Notes: a model not told the origin generated them from the sequence alone. A stretch of 64,000 nucleotides of DNA from an uncultured Bacillota bacterium (GCA_947645675.1 CANSDP010000004.1:28418-92417), one strand, 5' to 3'. Shown: positions 16,659-27,139, counted from the first letter of the stretch. Numbers and translations: made by a program.

Positions 16659-17468
16659 TTGGCGTTGAAGGACATTACCCTGGGCCAGTTTTTCCCCGGG
16701 AACTCCGTCGTCCACCGCCTGGACTCCCGGACCAAGCTGATCTGCGTGGTCCTCTATATTGTGGCCCTGTTTCTGGCCAACTGGTTTTTCACCTATGCCA
16801 TCATGCTCCTGGTGCTGGCCGGGTCCATCCATCTGTCCAAGGTCCCGCCCAAATCCGTCTTTCGGGGCTTGAAGCCGGTGCTGTTTATTGTGGTGGTTAC
16901 CGCCGTACTGAATGTATTCTACACCCCGGGGACCCATGTGCTGGCTCAGTTCTGGATCTTCACCGTCACCCTGGAGGGCGTTGAGCGGGCCTTCTTCATG
17001 GTCGTCCGGATTATGATGCTTATTTCCGGAACCTTTTTGCTCACCTACACCACCTCCCCCATCCTGCTCACCGACGGGCTGGAATCCCTGCTGGGGCCGC
17101 TGAAAAAGGTGCGGGTGCCCGTCCATGAGCTGGCGATGACAATGTCTATTGCCCTGCGGTTTATCCCCACCCTCATCGAGGAAACTGACAAGATCATGTC
17201 CGCCCAGCGGGCCCGGGGAGCCGACTTCGAAAGCGGCAGCCTCATCCAGCGGGCCAAGGCCCTCCTGCCCTTGCTGGTCCCCCTGTTTGTCTCCGCTTTC
17301 CGCCGGGCCGACGAGCTGGCTACCGCCATGGAATGCCGCTGCTACCACGGCGGCGAGGGCCGTACCCGCCTGCGCCAGCTGAAATACAAAACCGCCGACT
17401 ATGCCGCCCTGTTCCTCTTCCTCGCCGTCACCGTGGGCGTGGGCGTGTTAGGACACCTTGGGCTGTAA
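16659..17468 (+). CDS. ecfT: ECF transporter transmembrane protein EcfT
   Basis: 269 aa from a TTG directly after the ecfA2 stop. Four to six hydrophobic segments are followed by the coupling helices carrying the conserved ARG motifs (AQRARGADF and a later FRRADELATAMECR). EcfT links S-components to the EcfA1A2 ATPases in the membrane. Its last 21 bp overlap the convergent small gene at 17448. Confidence 0.93.
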   Translation: MALKDITLGQFFPGNSVVHRLDSRTKLICVVLYIVALFLANWFFTYAIMLLVLAGSIHLSKVPPKSVFRGLKPVLFIVVVTAVLNVFYTPGTHVLAQFWIFTVTLEGVERAFFMVVRIMMLISGTFLLTYTTSPILLTDGLESLLGPLKKVRVPVHELAMTMSIALRFIPTLIEETDKIMSAQRARGADFESGSLIQRAKALLPLLVPLFVSAFRRADELATAMECRCYHGGEGRTRLRQLKYKTADYAALFLFLAVTVGVGVLGHLGL

Positions 17469-17720
17469 GGCGGATATTATCTCTTGACGTAATCCCAATC
17501 CGAAGAGATAATAGGCGTTGACCAGCTTTGCCATGTACCAGGACTGGGCGGCTTCAAAATCCAGATACAACTCCTGACCCAGTTTTTCCGCGATTTGTTC
17601 GCTGATGGCATTAAATTCCCGCTCCGTTTCCTGAAACTCCGGCAGTGCGTCGCAAAAGGCGCAAACCTGCTCCGCAATGTAGGGGTTGTCTACAAAAAGC
17701 ACTTTCAAGTTTTTATTCAT
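17448..17720 (-). CDS. Small helical protein of unknown function
   Basis: 90 aa, predicted alpha-helical, ending YYLFGLGLRQEIISALQ. No membrane helix and no recognised motif. The ATG follows a GGAG-type site. It is divergent from the small XRE gene at 17803 and its 3' end overlaps ecfT. Lower GC than its neighbours suggests an insertion into the ecf-truA module. Confidence 0.7.
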   Translation of the reverse strand: MNKNLKVLFVDNPYIAEQVCAFCDALPEFQETEREFNAISEQIAEKLGQELYLDFEAAQSWYMAKLVNAYYLFGLGLRQEIISALQPKVS

Positions 17721-17802
17721 GGTAACAGCTCCTTTTGTATCTTTTAGTTACGCCTCCATTTTATACCGCTTTAAGTTGCGTGTCAATAGCTCAGGGGGAA
17801 AT

Positions 17803-18024
17803 ATGCAAATTTTTTCTGAACGAATGAAAGAACTCCGAAAAGAACGCGGCTTGAAACAGCGGGAAATGGCCGAAATCTGCGGAATTAAGCTGCGCAGTTA
17901 TCAGGGCTATGAGTACGGGAGACACTATCCCGAAGTCCCCGGCCTAATTCAAATCGCCAAGTTCTTCGACGTCAGCACCGACTACCTGCTGGGACTGACG
18001 GATAAACGGGAAGTCAACAGATAG
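17803..18024 (+). CDS. Small XRE-family DNA-binding protein
   Basis: 73 aa from the ATG at 17803 with AGGGGGA 4-5 bp upstream; an upstream in-frame extension to 17686 crosses the divergent promoter and is rejected. It is essentially one Cro/CI helix-turn-helix (KQREMAEICGIKLRSYQGYEYG) ending in the FDVSTDYLLGLTD segment typical of clostridial XRE proteins. It probably controls itself and the divergent gene. Confidence 0.85.
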   Translation: MQIFSERMKELRKERGLKQREMAEICGIKLRSYQGYEYGRHYPEVPGLIQIAKFFDVSTDYLLGLTDKREVNR

Positions 18025-18029
18025 CACCC

Positions 18030-18230
18030 AAAAGGCCCCTTTTGAAAGGGGCTGTCAGCCGAAGGCTGACTGAGGATTGCGTTCGCGAAGCGAACATACG
18101 AAGTAAACCAAGTCTGTGCAAGTCTCGATTGCTTCGCATATTTTGGCTTCGCCAAAATGCAATCCTCCGCCCCAGTTTGCGAACTGGGGCACCTCCTTTC
18201 AAAAGGAGGCTTATCGCCTGCGGGCGGGAC
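18030..18230. repeat. Structured dispersed repeat (about 200 bp)
   Basis: A series of hairpins: CCCCTTTTGAAAGGGG; GTCAGCC-GAA-GGCTGAC; GTTCGCGAAGCGAAC; GCCCCAGTTTGCGAACTGGGGC; CCTCCTTTCAAAAGGAGG. The last is followed by a segment (18208-18230) shared with the repeat at 31876-32024. No coding potential is evident. It separates the inserted XRE cassette from truA and carries sequence up to the truA leader. Confidence 0.65.
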
Positions 18231-18244
18231 GAAAGGTTTTTGTG

Positions 18245-18997
18245 ATGGAACGAAACGTAGCTTTAAAGCTGATGTACAACGGCACGGCCTACCACGGGTG
18301 GCAAGTGCAGAAAAACGCTGTGACCGTGGCGGAGACACTGGAAAAGGCGCTGGCGGCCACGGTGGGCCATCCGGTAAAATGCACCGGGGCGGGCCGAACG
18401 GACGCCGGGGTCCACGCCGAGGTCTACGTGGCCAACTTCCACACCACCTCCCGGATTCCTCTGGATAAGCTTCCCCTGGCGGTAAACACCCGCCTCCCGG
18501 AGGACATTGTGGTGGTCAAGGCCACCCGTGTTTCGGAGGGATTCAACGCCATCGGGTCCTGTCAGCGGAAGGAATATACCTACCGCATCTACAACTCCCG
18601 GCTGGGCAATCCGTTTTATGTCAACCGGGCCTGGTTCTACCCCAAGCACCTGGACGAGAATATCATGTCCCGGGCGGCGGCGCAGTTTGTGGGCACCCAT
18701 GATTTTCGGGCGGTGCGCTCGGTGGGGACGGAGACCAAAACCACCGTGCGGACGGTCTATTACTTTGATGTGGAGCGCCGGGGCGACCTGATCGAGTGCC
18801 GGGTGTGCGCCAACGGCTTCCTGTACAATATGGTCCGGGCCATGGCAGGCACCGTGGTCTACGCCGCCGAGGGCAAGCTGGCTCCGGAGGACATCCCGGC
18901 CATTTTGGATTCGGGCAACCGGACCCTGGCCGGTCCCACCGTGCCGCCGGGGGGACTGTATATGACAAAGCTGTGGTATGAAGAGGATATTTTATAA
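18245..18997 (+). CDS. truA: tRNA pseudouridine(38-40) synthase TruA
   Basis: 250 aa from the ATG at 18245, preceded by GAAAGG. The catalytic aspartate is in GAGRTDAGVHAE. YNGTAYHGWQVQ and the C-terminal CANGFLYNMVRAMAGT are family hallmarks. It isomerises U38-U40 in the anticodon stem-loop of tRNAs. In many Firmicutes truA directly follows ecfT; here a 780-bp insert lies between them. Confidence 0.95.
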   Translation: MERNVALKLMYNGTAYHGWQVQKNAVTVAETLEKALAATVGHPVKCTGAGRTDAGVHAEVYVANFHTTSRIPLDKLPLAVNTRLPEDIVVVKATRVSEGFNAIGSCQRKEYTYRIYNSRLGNPFYVNRAWFYPKHLDENIMSRAAAQFVGTHDFRAVRSVGTETKTTVRTVYYFDVERRGDLIECRVCANGFLYNMVRAMAGTVVYAAEGKLAPEDIPAILDSGNRTLAGPTVPPGGLYMTKLWYEEDIL

Positions 18998-19003
18998 ATC
19001 AGT

Positions 19004-20176
19004 ATGAAAGAAAACGCACAGGAGCCCAAACGGCTGAAAAAACCGAATATTTTTGCCCGCATTCTGGCTCTGCTCGTCACCACGGTCCTGGTTCTGGGGG
19101 CACTGGCCGCGGTGGTCTATCGGGACCAGCTCACGCCGGGGGCGGTGCGCCGGTGGGCGGCCTATCGGAACATGACCACCAGCGAAACCGGCGAGTCCGC
19201 CCCCTTCACCCACGCCGGAGGTGACAAGCTGTCCATCGCCTATCTGGACAGCGGCGTGGTCACCGCCTCCGCCGCCGGGGCCCACTACTACGGTCTGGAC
19301 GGCGCGCCGTTTGTTAACCGAGTGCTGAGCATGGATAACCCGGTGCTGTCCACCTCCGGAACCACGGCGGTGGCCTACGACGCGGGCAGTCAGGCCCTGT
19401 TCGCCTTCCGGGGCGGGGAGGAGTACTTCTCCCTCTCCTTGGACAGCGGCGCGGACCTGCTCTCCGCCCGGGCAAACGACAGCGGCGCGTTGGCCGTCAC
19501 CGCCCAGCAGAGCGGCTATAAGGGGGCGGTCACCGTCTATAACAGCCACGGGAAGGAGATCATTCAGATCAGCCTGTCCTCCGTATTCGCGGTGGACGCC
19601 GCCCTCTCCCCCGACGGCAGAACGGTGTCGGTGGTCACCATGGGACAGGAGAACGGTTCCTTTTTCAGCCGCCTGCTCTTCTTCCCCGTCACCCAGGAGG
19701 AGCCCTCCGCCCAGGTGGATCTGGGCAGCATCAACGTGCTGGACATGGATTATGAGGATGGGCTTCTGTGGGTGCTGTGCGAGGACCGGCTGCTCACTGT
19801 TACCCCGGACGGGGAAACGGTTCAGACCTATCACATCAGCCCCAGCTATCTCAAGGGCTGCTCCCTGGAGGGGGACGGCTTCGCCCTCCTGCTCACCGGG
19901 CGTTACCGCTCGGGCGGCGCCACCCAGGCGCTCATCATCGGTAAGGACGGGCAGGTCCTCCAGTCTCTGCCCCTGTCCAATCAGGTTTTGGATTACGCCG
20001 CCGATGGGAAATATTTCGGCCTTCTGTCCGGGAGCCGGCTGCTCCTCTACGACCTGAACCTGGAGGTATACGCTACCCTGGATAATTCCCAGGGGGCCCG
20101 GAGACTGGACCTCTCCCCCAACGGCTCCGCCCTCCTGGCCAATGACCAGAAAGCATGGCTGTATATCCCGCAGTAA
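19004..20176 (+). CDS. DUF5711-like membrane-anchored beta-propeller protein
   Basis: 390 aa. A basic N-terminus and one transmembrane helix (about 17-40) are followed by a large extracytoplasmic domain of repeated beta-strand blocks (for example AALSPDGRTVSVVTMGQE and RRLDLSPNGSALLAND), as in WD40-like or PQQ-like propellers. Function unknown. It lies 6 bp after truA and 16 bp before a CvpA-like gene, so the three are probably one operon. I recognise the family only at the level of architecture. Confidence 0.75.
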   Translation: MKENAQEPKRLKKPNIFARILALLVTTVLVLGALAAVVYRDQLTPGAVRRWAAYRNMTTSETGESAPFTHAGGDKLSIAYLDSGVVTASAAGAHYYGLDGAPFVNRVLSMDNPVLSTSGTTAVAYDAGSQALFAFRGGEEYFSLSLDSGADLLSARANDSGALAVTAQQSGYKGAVTVYNSHGKEIIQISLSSVFAVDAALSPDGRTVSVVTMGQENGSFFSRLLFFPVTQEEPSAQVDLGSINVLDMDYEDGLLWVLCEDRLLTVTPDGETVQTYHISPSYLKGCSLEGDGFALLLTGRYRSGGATQALIIGKDGQVLQSLPLSNQVLDYAADGKYFGLLSGSRLLLYDLNLEVYATLDNSQGARRLDLSPNGSALLANDQKAWLYIPQ

Positions 20177-20192
20177 AATTTTGGAGGTGCCC

Positions 20193-20891
20193 ATGAATTA
20201 CATTTTTTATGACATGATAATCGCCGCTGTCCTGCTCTTTTTTCTCTGGCGGGGCTATGCCAAGGGCTTTGTGCTGACGCTGTGCTCTCTGCTTGCCGTC
20301 TTTGTGGCCCTCATCGGGGCCTCTATCCTGTCCAACGTCCTGGCCGAGCCCGTGGCAAAGGCCATTGAGCCAGTGGTGTCCAGCAGTATCCACGACATGG
20401 TAATCAGCTACTACCAGCAGTCCCCGGAGTCGGGAACAGGCTCTCAGGAGGCCGCCGACTGGCTGGCCCAGCTCCCCCTGGAGGAGCTGCTGGAGCCGCT
20501 GAGGGACTCCAAATTCTTCCAAGGCTTCGCGGAAACCTTCCAAAAGGCGGTGGACGACAAGGCGGCTGACATCGTCACCCATGCCGCCCAGGCGCTGGCC
20601 CACTTTGTGGCTGTGCAGATCGCCCGGACCGTCATCTTCGTCATCGCCTTCTTCGCGGTGCTCATCGCCTGGTTCTTTCTCAGCCACACTCTGGATCTGG
20701 TGGCAAAGCTGCCCGTGCTCAGCACAGTCAACGCCTGGGGCGGCGGCGCGGTGGGCCTGATAAAGGGCGCGCTGATCGTCTTTATTGCCGTCTGGCTCCT
20801 TCGGGACAGCTATATCCCCCAGGAGGCGGTGGAGCAGAGCCGGCTTCTGAACTTCTTTTCCACCGTCAGCCCCCTGTCTTTTTTCCTGTAA
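20193..20891 (+). CDS. CvpA family membrane protein
   Basis: 232 aa from the ATG at 20193 with GGAGGTG upstream; the earlier in-frame codon overlaps the preceding gene. Four hydrophobic segments are present, at about 5-30, 34-52, 145-175 and 180-205. The N-terminal half shows the CvpA pattern FLWRGYAKGFVLTLCSLLAVF. CvpA proteins are linked to colicin V production and to envelope homeostasis. The long soluble stretch between the helices (about 55-140) is typical of clostridial members. Confidence 0.85.
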   Translation: MNYIFYDMIIAAVLLFFLWRGYAKGFVLTLCSLLAVFVALIGASILSNVLAEPVAKAIEPVVSSSIHDMVISYYQQSPESGTGSQEAADWLAQLPLEELLEPLRDSKFFQGFAETFQKAVDDKAADIVTHAAQALAHFVAVQIARTVIFVIAFFAVLIAWFFLSHTLDLVAKLPVLSTVNAWGGGAVGLIKGALIVFIAVWLLRDSYIPQEAVEQSRLLNFFSTVSPLSFFL

Positions 20892-20988
20892 ACCCTGTAT
20901 TTCTCACCCGAAAATTCATACCTAGTTCATAATTTTGGTGTACCATCTCCCCAAAACATGAACGTTTCCAAAAAGGAGTGCTTCAACT

Positions 20989-23301
20989 ATGCAGCCTACC
21001 ATGTGCAGCCGCTGCGGCAAGAATGTGGCGGTGATCTTCATTACCAAGCTGGAGGGCGGCTCCTCAAAAAATGAGGGACTGTGCCTCAAGTGCGCCCGGG
21101 AGATCGGCATTAAGCCCATCGACGACATGATGAAGAAAATGGGCATCAGCGACGAGGACCTGGACAATCTGACCTCCGAAATGATGTCCGCCTTCGGCGG
21201 CGCGGAGGGCCTGGAGGGCATGATGTCCCCCGCCAAGGACGAGGACGACGAGGAGGACGACGGCCGCACCGCCACCTTCCCCTTCCTCAGCCAGCTCTTT
21301 GGCGGCGGGTCCGCCTCTCCGGAGAAGCCCGCCTCCGGCGAGGGCTCCACCCCCCCGCCTCGCAGCGAAAAGGGGCAGGCCAAGCCCGCCAAGCGGAAAT
21401 TTTTGGACAGCTACTGCATTTCCCTCACCCAGCGGGCCCAGGAGGGCAAGCTGGATAAGCTCATTGGCCGGGAGCGGGAGCTGGAGCGGGTGATCCAGAT
21501 CCTGAACCGCCGGCAGAAGAACAACCCCTGTCTCATCGGCGAGCCCGGCGTGGGCAAGACAGCCATCGCCGAGGGGCTGGCCCAGCGCATCGCCAACAAG
21601 GATGTACCCTACAAGCTGCTGGAGAAGGAGGTCTATCTGCTGGACCTCACCGCCCTGGTGGCGGGCACCCAGTTCCGGGGCCAGTTCGAGAGCCGGATGA
21701 AGGGTCTCATTGAGGAGATCCGCAAGCTGGGCAATATCATCCTGGTGATCGACGAGGTCCACACCATCGTGGGGGCCGGCGATGCCGAGGGCTCCATGAA
21801 CGCCGCCAACATCCTCAAGCCCGCCCTCTCCCGGGGAGAGGTCCAGGTCATTGGGGCCACCACCCTCAACGAGTACCGCAAGCATATTGAGAAGGACACC
21901 GCCCTGGAGCGGCGGTTCCAGCCCATCATTGTGGAGGAGCCCTCCATTGAGGAGAGCGTGAAGGTTATCGAGGGCATCGTCCCCTACTATGAGTCCTTCC
22001 ACCAGGTGGAGGTCTCCCCCGCCATGTGCCGCCTGGCTGTCACCATGAGCGAGCGGTATATCACCGACCGCTACCTCCCCGACAAGGCCATCGACCTCAT
22101 CGACGAGGCCTGCTCCAACGTAAACCTCCACAACAAGGCCCTGGCCCGCCTCAACGCGGTGAATAAGGAGCTGGCCGACCTGTCCAAGGAAAAGGAGATC
22201 ATGATGGCCGCCGGGACGGAGGAGTCCTATGAGCGGCTGGCCGCCATCAAGAGCATGGAGCTGCGTCTGGAGGAGGAAAAATCCGGCCTGGAAAACGAGG
22301 CTCACCCCTCCCTCACCCAGGAGCATCTGGCTAACGTCATCGAGCTGTGGACCAATATCCCCGCCAGCCGCATTCAGGAGCAGGAGTTCCAGCGCCTGGC
22401 TAAGCTGGAGGAGCGGCTGGAGGAGCGCGTCATCGGCCAGGACGAGGCGGTGAAGGCTGTCTCCGCCGCCATCCGCCGGGGCCGGGTGGGCATCTCCCCC
22501 AAGCGCAAGCCGGTGTCCTTCATCTTTGTGGGCTCCACCGGCGTGGGCAAGACTGAGCTGGTCAAGCAGCTGGCAGCCGACCTCTTCGACTCCCCCGAGT
22601 CCCTGATCCGGCTGGATATGTCCGAATTTATGGAAAAGCACGCCGTCTCCCGGATTATCGGCTCTCCCCCGGGCTATGTGGGCTACGACGAGGCTGGCCA
22701 GCTGACGGAGAAAATCAGGCGGAAGCCCTACTCCGTCGTCCTCTTTGACGAGATTGAGAAGGCCCACCCCGACGTTCTGAACATCCTCCTGCAAATCCTG
22801 GACGACGGCCGGGTCACCGACGCCCATGGCCGGACGGTCAACTTTGAAAACACCGTTATCGTCATGACCACCAACGCCGGGAGCAACACCAAGGTGGGCT
22901 CCGTTGGCTTTGGCCGCACTGCCAACGAGCAGGGCAAGGATCGGGCCATGAAGGCGCTGAACGATTTCCTCCGCCCCGAATTTATCAACCGGGTGGACGA
23001 GATTGTCTACTTCAACCAGCTGTCCGAGGATAACTTCAAGGGCATCGCCGTGCTCATGCTCAAGGAGCTGGTGGGCACCCTGAAGGAGAAGGAGATCAAC
23101 TTCACCTGGGACGAGACGCTCCTCAATTACCTGGTGAAAAAATCCTATTCCGCCACCTACGGCGCTCGGAACCTGCGCCGCCTCATCCAGAAGGAGTTGG
23201 AGGACGCCATCGCCGTCCGGCTCATTGAGGGCTGGCGGGAGCCGGTCTCCCAGCTGAAGGCCGTCTCCAACGGCGACGAGCTGGAGCTTTTGGCTATGTA
23301 A
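20989..23301 (+). CDS. clpE: Clp ATPase ClpE (zinc-finger Hsp100)
   Basis: 770 aa AAA+ unfoldase. The N-terminus carries a zinc finger of the form CX2CX22CX2C (Cys6, 9, 32, 35), the hallmark of ClpE, then an acidic linker instead of a Clp-N repeat domain. The first AAA module has GEPGVGKTA and [13 protein letters not shown] middle coiled-coil segment (about 385-430) follows. The second module has GSTGVGKTE and [24 protein letters not shown]. It feeds substrates to ClpP. The start has AAAAGGAG 8 bp upstream. No CtsR operator was seen upstream. A bidirectional terminator follows. Confidence 0.92.
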   Translation: MQPTMCSRCGKNVAVIFITKLEGGSSKNEGLCLKCAREIGIKPIDDMMKKMGISDEDLDNLTSEMMSAFGGAEGLEGMMSPAKDEDDEEDDGRTATFPFLSQLFGGGSASPEKPASGEGSTPPPRSEKGQAKPAKRKFLDSYCISLTQRAQEGKLDKLIGRERELERVIQILNRRQKNNPCLIGEPGVGKTAIAEGLAQRIANKDVPYKLLEKEVYLLDLTALVAGTQFRGQFESRMKGLIEEIRKLGNIILVIDEVHTIVGAGDAEGSMNAANILKPALSRGEVQVIGATTLNEYRKHIEKDTALERRFQPIIVEEPSIEESVKVIEGIVPYYESFHQVEVSPAMCRLAVTMSERYITDRYLPDKAIDLIDEACSNVNLHNKALARLNAVNKELADLSKEKEIMMAAGTEESYERLAAIKSMELRLEEEKSGLENEAHPSLTQEHLANVIELWTNIPASRIQEQEFQRLAKLEERLEERVIGQDEAVKAVSAAIRRGRVGISPKRKPVSFIFVGSTGVGKTELVKQLAADLFDSPESLIRLDMSEFMEKHAVSRIIGSPPGYVGYDEAGQLTEKIRRKPYSVVLFDEIEKAHPDVLNILLQILDDGRVTDAHGRTVNFENTVIVMTTNAGSNTKVGSVGFGRTANEQGKDRAMKALNDFLRPEFINRVDEIVYFNQLSEDNFKGIAVLMLKELVGTLKEKEINFTWDETLLNYLVKKSYSATYGARNLRRLIQKELEDAIAVRLIEGWREPVSQLKAVSNGDELELLAM

Positions 23302-23308
23302 AAAAATC

Positions 23309-23337
23309 GGACGGTACGACCTTTGGTCGTACCGTCC
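23309..23337. terminator. Bidirectional intrinsic terminator
   Basis: A 13-bp perfect stem (23309-23321 with 23325-23337) has a 3-base loop. It is flanked by seven A on the left (a T-run for the minus strand) and AGTCTTTTAT on the right. It ends clpE and the convergent kinase gene. Confidence 0.85.
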
Positions 23338-23343
23338 AGTCTT

Positions 23344-25014
23344 TTATACCTGGTAGCAGCCCCCGCCGATGAACTCCCGCATAAGGGAGGTCTTGGGAAC
23401 ATCGTCCGCCGGGATGGGCAGGAAGTAGTTCAGGAATTTCAACAGCCGCTTGGCCTCGATATACTCCTCGCTGTCCCGTGGGACACCAAAGAGCAGCGGC
23501 TGAATATAGGGCTTTAACAGGGCCGTCTCATAGATCAGAGCCGAGTTGAAAATTACGTCCGCGCTGTCCTGGAAGGGGAAAATGTTGTTCTCCTCCCCCC
23601 TGCGGACAGAGGGCCACATCTTGATGGTGGCCTGAGCGCTGTAGCCCCGGGTGCGGGCGTCCCGCTCAATCCGCCGGAGCAGACGGGCGTCAGTGGTGGG
23701 AATGCGGTTGTGGTCGTCAATATTCAAGGTGGTAAGACAGCTGATATAGATGCGGTACTTGCTCTCCTTGGGCAGGGAGTGGGTAAACTGGTCGTTGAGG
23801 CAGTGGATGCCCTCAATAACCAGCACGTCCCCCTCCCCCAGGGTGAGGAAATTGCCGTTGTATTCCCGCTGGCCCTTCTTGAAGTTGAAGGAGGGAATTT
23901 CCACCGTCTCCCCGTTCAGCAGCCGCATCATGTCCGTGTTGAACTGCTCCACATCCATAGCCCCCAGGCCCTCGAAGTCGGGGTTCCCGTCCTCATCCAG
24001 GGGGGTTTTGTCCCGGTTGACGAAATAGTTGTCGGTGGCGATGGCGTGGGGCCGCAGGCCGCAGGCCCGCAGCTGGGTGGACAGCCGGTGGGAGAAGGTG
24101 GTCTTGCCGGAGGAGGACGGCCCCGCGATCATGACGAAGCGGACCTGCTTCCGGCTGGCGATCTCGGCGGCAATGTCGCCGATCTTCTTCTCCATCATGG
24201 CCTCATGGGCCAGGATCAGAGACGTGGCCCCGCCCTGGGAGATGGTGGTGTTCAGCTCGGCCACATTGCCGGCGTGCAGGGCCTCGGAGCGGAGATTGGA
24301 CTCATACAGCTCCCGGAATACCTTGACGGAGGGCCGGAACTCACCCAGGCGTCCCGGGTCCTTCTGGGTGGGCAGTCGGAGCACAAAGCCATTTTCAAAC
24401 AGCTCCAGGCCAAAACATTTCAGATAGCTGGTGTCCGGGACCATATAGCCGTAGAAATAGTCAACAAAGCCATCCAAGGAGTAGACATTGACATGGGAGT
24501 TGATCCGGAAGCTGAGGAGATTGGCCTTGTGGATCAGCTTAGCCCGCTGGAACAGCTCCACCGCGTCGTCTGTGCTGATGGACCGCTTCTCAATGGGCAG
24601 GGCCTGGGCAGACAGCTCCCTCATTCGAGCCTCCACCCGGTCCAGCAGAGGCTGGTCCAAGGTAAAGCCGCCCTTGGCCAGAATGAAGAGCGCACTGCTC
24701 AGAGAGTACTCCACGGTGATCTGCTCCACATTGTCCTGCCCCACCGTGCCGTAGAAGGCCTTCAGCATCAGAAAGACCGCGCTGCGCTCATAGGTCTGAA
24801 TACCCGGCTTATCCTGAGCGGTAATCATCCGCAGGGTACAGTCCCGGTCCAGGACCTTGTGAAGCTCACACAGCTTTCCGTCCCGATTGACCAACAGGAT
24901 GTCATTGGGAAAGCGCTCTTGAAAATCCGCCGCAATGGTGCGGTAGGACGTTCCGTGGGGGTAGGAATAGGTGATCCCGTCCACGGTTACATTCAGCATT
25001 CTCTTCTCTTCCAT
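23344..25014 (-). CDS. Nucleoside (uridine-type) kinase with N-terminal TGS/threonyl-tRNA-synthetase-like domains
   Basis: 556 aa. Residues 1-60 are TGS-like and about 70-240 resemble the second additional domain of threonyl-tRNA synthetase. The C-terminal half is a P-loop kinase with GPSSSGKTTFSHRL and the uridine-kinase segment ATDNYFVNRDKTPLDEDGNPDFEG. This fusion is a known clostridial family annotated as nucleoside kinase; the substrate is not certain. The ATG has AAGGAGG 7 bp upstream. It lies 31 bp after the chemoreceptor gene and probably shares its transcript. Confidence 0.88.
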   Translation of the reverse strand: MEEKRMLNVTVDGITYSYPHGTSYRTIAADFQERFPNDILLVNRDGKLCELHKVLDRDCTLRMITAQDKPGIQTYERSAVFLMLKAFYGTVGQDNVEQITVEYSLSSALFILAKGGFTLDQPLLDRVEARMRELSAQALPIEKRSISTDDAVELFQRAKLIHKANLLSFRINSHVNVYSLDGFVDYFYGYMVPDTSYLKCFGLELFENGFVLRLPTQKDPGRLGEFRPSVKVFRELYESNLRSEALHAGNVAELNTTISQGGATSLILAHEAMMEKKIGDIAAEIASRKQVRFVMIAGPSSSGKTTFSHRLSTQLRACGLRPHAIATDNYFVNRDKTPLDEDGNPDFEGLGAMDVEQFNTDMMRLLNGETVEIPSFNFKKGQREYNGNFLTLGEGDVLVIEGIHCLNDQFTHSLPKESKYRIYISCLTTLNIDDHNRIPTTDARLLRRIERDARTRGYSAQATIKMWPSVRRGEENNIFPFQDSADVIFNSALIYETALLKPYIQPLLFGVPRDSEEYIEAKRLLKFLNYFLPIPADDVPKTSLMREFIGGGCYQV

Positions 25015-25045
25015 CAGACTGCCTCCTTCTTACAGTTGTTTGTAC

Positions 25046-27052
25046 TCACTGCCCCCGCAGACGGAACTTTGCCACCAGCTCCCGCAGCATGGAGGCCTGA
25101 CCGGACAGCTCTTCGCTGGCCGCCGCGCTCTCCTCCGCAGTGGCGACGTTGACCTGGACCACGGTGGAGATCTGGTCGATGCCCCGGGTGATCTCCTCCG
25201 CGTTGGCGTCCTGCTGCTGGGTGGAGTCCGCGATGCCGTTAATCAGCTTGCTCATCTCGTCGGCCTGGGCCACCACCTTGAGCATGGAGTCCGCCGTATC
25301 CTTGGCCGCCTGAACGCCCTCGTCCATGGAGTCCACCGTCTGGCGCAGCAGCACCGTGGTCTCCTGGGCGGCGGCGGAGGACTTCCCGGCCAGGGCTCGG
25401 ACCTCGTCGGCCACCACGGCGAAGCCCTTGCCGGCGGCTCCGGCCCGGGCCGCCTCCACAGCGGCGTTCAGGGCCAAAATGTTGGTTTGAAAGGCGATGT
25501 CTTCAATGGTCTTGACGATTTTATGAATCTCGGTGGACTTGTCACTGATGCGCTGGATGACCACCGTCATATTCTGCATCTTGTCGTTGCTGGTCAGAAG
25601 GCCGTTTTTGACCTCATGGGAGATACGGCTGGCCTCCTGGGCCCCGGCGGCCACCTTATGGACGCTCTCGGACACGGCGTTGATGTGTCCGGCCAGCGCC
25701 TCTACCTCAGCGGCCTGCTCGGTGGAGCCCTGAGACAGGGTGGTAGCGCCGTTGGCAACCTGCTCCGCCCCGGCGGCCACGTCCCGTGACGCCGCCCACA
25801 TCTGGCCCATGGTATTGTTCAGGGCGTAGGATATCTCATCCAGAGCGACCTTAATCTTTTCAAATTCGCCGGTATAGTCATTTTTCAGGGTGAAGGTCAG
25901 GTCTCCCGCCGCAATCTTCCGCAGAGTCTCGGAGATCTCGTTGATATAAATGACATACTCCCGCAGACGGAGGGTGACCTGGTTGAAGTCGTTGGCCAGA
26001 ACACCCAGCTCGTCCCTGGAGCGGTAGTTGATCTCCTGGTCCAGCTCTCCCTCGGCGATCCGGGTAGCCACCAGGCTCAGCTCCTTCACCGGCCGGCCGA
26101 TCACCCGCCGGACCTGAATCACCACCAGGGCAATCAGAAGCAGCACAGCCAGAACCGCCACCACCAGCATGCTGATGGTCAGCTGGCTCAGCTCATGGAG
26201 GACCTCCCCCCGAGAGACATAGGCCACCGCCATCCAGTCGCTGCCTGGTACCTTCGCCACCTGGATGTAAGTATTCTCATAGAGGGACAGCCCCATTCTT
26301 CCGCTCTTGATCTGCTGATTGGCGTAGGCGTACATCCCCTCTGTCATTTGACTCAGGGTCCTCCCGGTGACAGAGGTGTCCCGGTGGCCAATAATGGTGT
26401 CTGTCCGGGTATCTACCAGGAAAATCCCGCCGGTGTCCTCGATGGTCACCTGGCTGACAATCTTGGATATGGAGTCCAGATAGACATCTGCCGCGGCAAC
26501 GCCCCGCACCGCGCCCCCCCGGGTCCGGAGCACGCCGGAGGCGCCCACCACGTAGGAGTTGGTATTTTCGTCCACATAGGCGTCTCCTAAAATGAAGGAG
26601 TCAGAGTTCAAGCCGTCCTGATACCAGCTCTTGACGGTGGGGTCATAGTCCGGCCCGGCCACGAAGGTGGCGTGGCACAGGGAGCCGTCGGTGAGACCCA
26701 CATACAGTCCGTCGGGATACGCGTCGTTCTGCCCCACTGTATGCTTGATATAGGCCTTCATCTCCTCGTCATTCATGTCCTGATATTCAATGGTGTCCCG
26801 CTGGGTCTCCAGCATGGTCAGCGTGCGGTTCATCCAGGCCTTTGTTTCCTGAACCGTGCGGTCGGTGGTGGTTTGGAGCAGGGCCTCGCTCTTTTCCAGA
26901 AGCGTCTGGGACATCTGCATATAGACCACCACCAGCAGGACCGCCACCGCGACAATTACGCTGGTCACAATGGACAGCGCAAGCTTTCCCGTAATGCCCC
27001 AGCCCTTTCGAGTCGAAGCGGACCGCGCGGTTTCTTCTCTCTTTTTCTTCAT
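25046..27052 (-). CDS. Methyl-accepting chemotaxis protein
   Basis: 668 aa from the ATG at 27052 (AGAGGT 8 bp upstream); the GTG at 27085 is rejected. TM1 is at about 19-42. A periplasmic-type double Cache ligand domain (about 43-285, containing the [22 protein letters not shown] signature) is followed by TM2 (about 288-310), HAMP (about 312-365) and the cytoplasmic signalling hairpin with the conserved tip [21 protein letters not shown]. Chemotaxis or motility genes are not otherwise visible here. The ligand is unknown; Cache domains commonly bind amino or organic acids. Confidence 0.95.
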   Translation of the reverse strand: MKKKREETARSASTRKGWGITGKLALSIVTSVIVAVAVLLVVVYMQMSQTLLEKSEALLQTTTDRTVQETKAWMNRTLTMLETQRDTIEYQDMNDEEMKAYIKHTVGQNDAYPDGLYVGLTDGSLCHATFVAGPDYDPTVKSWYQDGLNSDSFILGDAYVDENTNSYVVGASGVLRTRGGAVRGVAAADVYLDSISKIVSQVTIEDTGGIFLVDTRTDTIIGHRDTSVTGRTLSQMTEGMYAYANQQIKSGRMGLSLYENTYIQVAKVPGSDWMAVAYVSRGEVLHELSQLTISMLVVAVLAVLLLIALVVIQVRRVIGRPVKELSLVATRIAEGELDQEINYRSRDELGVLANDFNQVTLRLREYVIYINEISETLRKIAAGDLTFTLKNDYTGEFEKIKVALDEISYALNNTMGQMWAASRDVAAGAEQVANGATTLSQGSTEQAAEVEALAGHINAVSESVHKVAAGAQEASRISHEVKNGLLTSNDKMQNMTVVIQRISDKSTEIHKIVKTIEDIAFQTNILALNAAVEAARAGAAGKGFAVVADEVRALAGKSSAAAQETTVLLRQTVDSMDEGVQAAKDTADSMLKVVAQADEMSKLINGIADSTQQQDANAEEITRGIDQISTVVQVNVATAEESAAASEELSGQASMLRELVAKFRLRGQ

Positions 27053-27139
27053 AGCCCTTACCTCTTTTGTCTTGATTTGATCCACGTGGGCTTACCGTCC
27101 GCCTGGACCACGATTGGACAATCAGTACAACACCTCATA

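Noticed and set aside
15930..17348. 472-codon open frame opposite ecfA2 and ecfT
   Set aside because: Antisense to two well-supported genes; no motif in the translation.
17448..18024. Toxin-antitoxin module (90-aa protein and XRE)
   Set aside because: The genes are divergent, and the 90-aa protein shows no known toxin fold; there is not enough to claim it.
18042..18245. Short open frames inside the repeat before truA
   Set aside because: They follow the hairpins of a dispersed repeat and lack ribosome binding sites.
21064..22827. 587-codon open frame opposite clpE
   Set aside because: Antisense shadow of clpE with low-complexity, Gly/Leu/Val-rich translation and no ribosome binding site.
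23710..25152. 480-codon open frame opposite the nucleoside kinase
   Set aside because: Antisense shadow; spans the gap between two real genes without a start signal.
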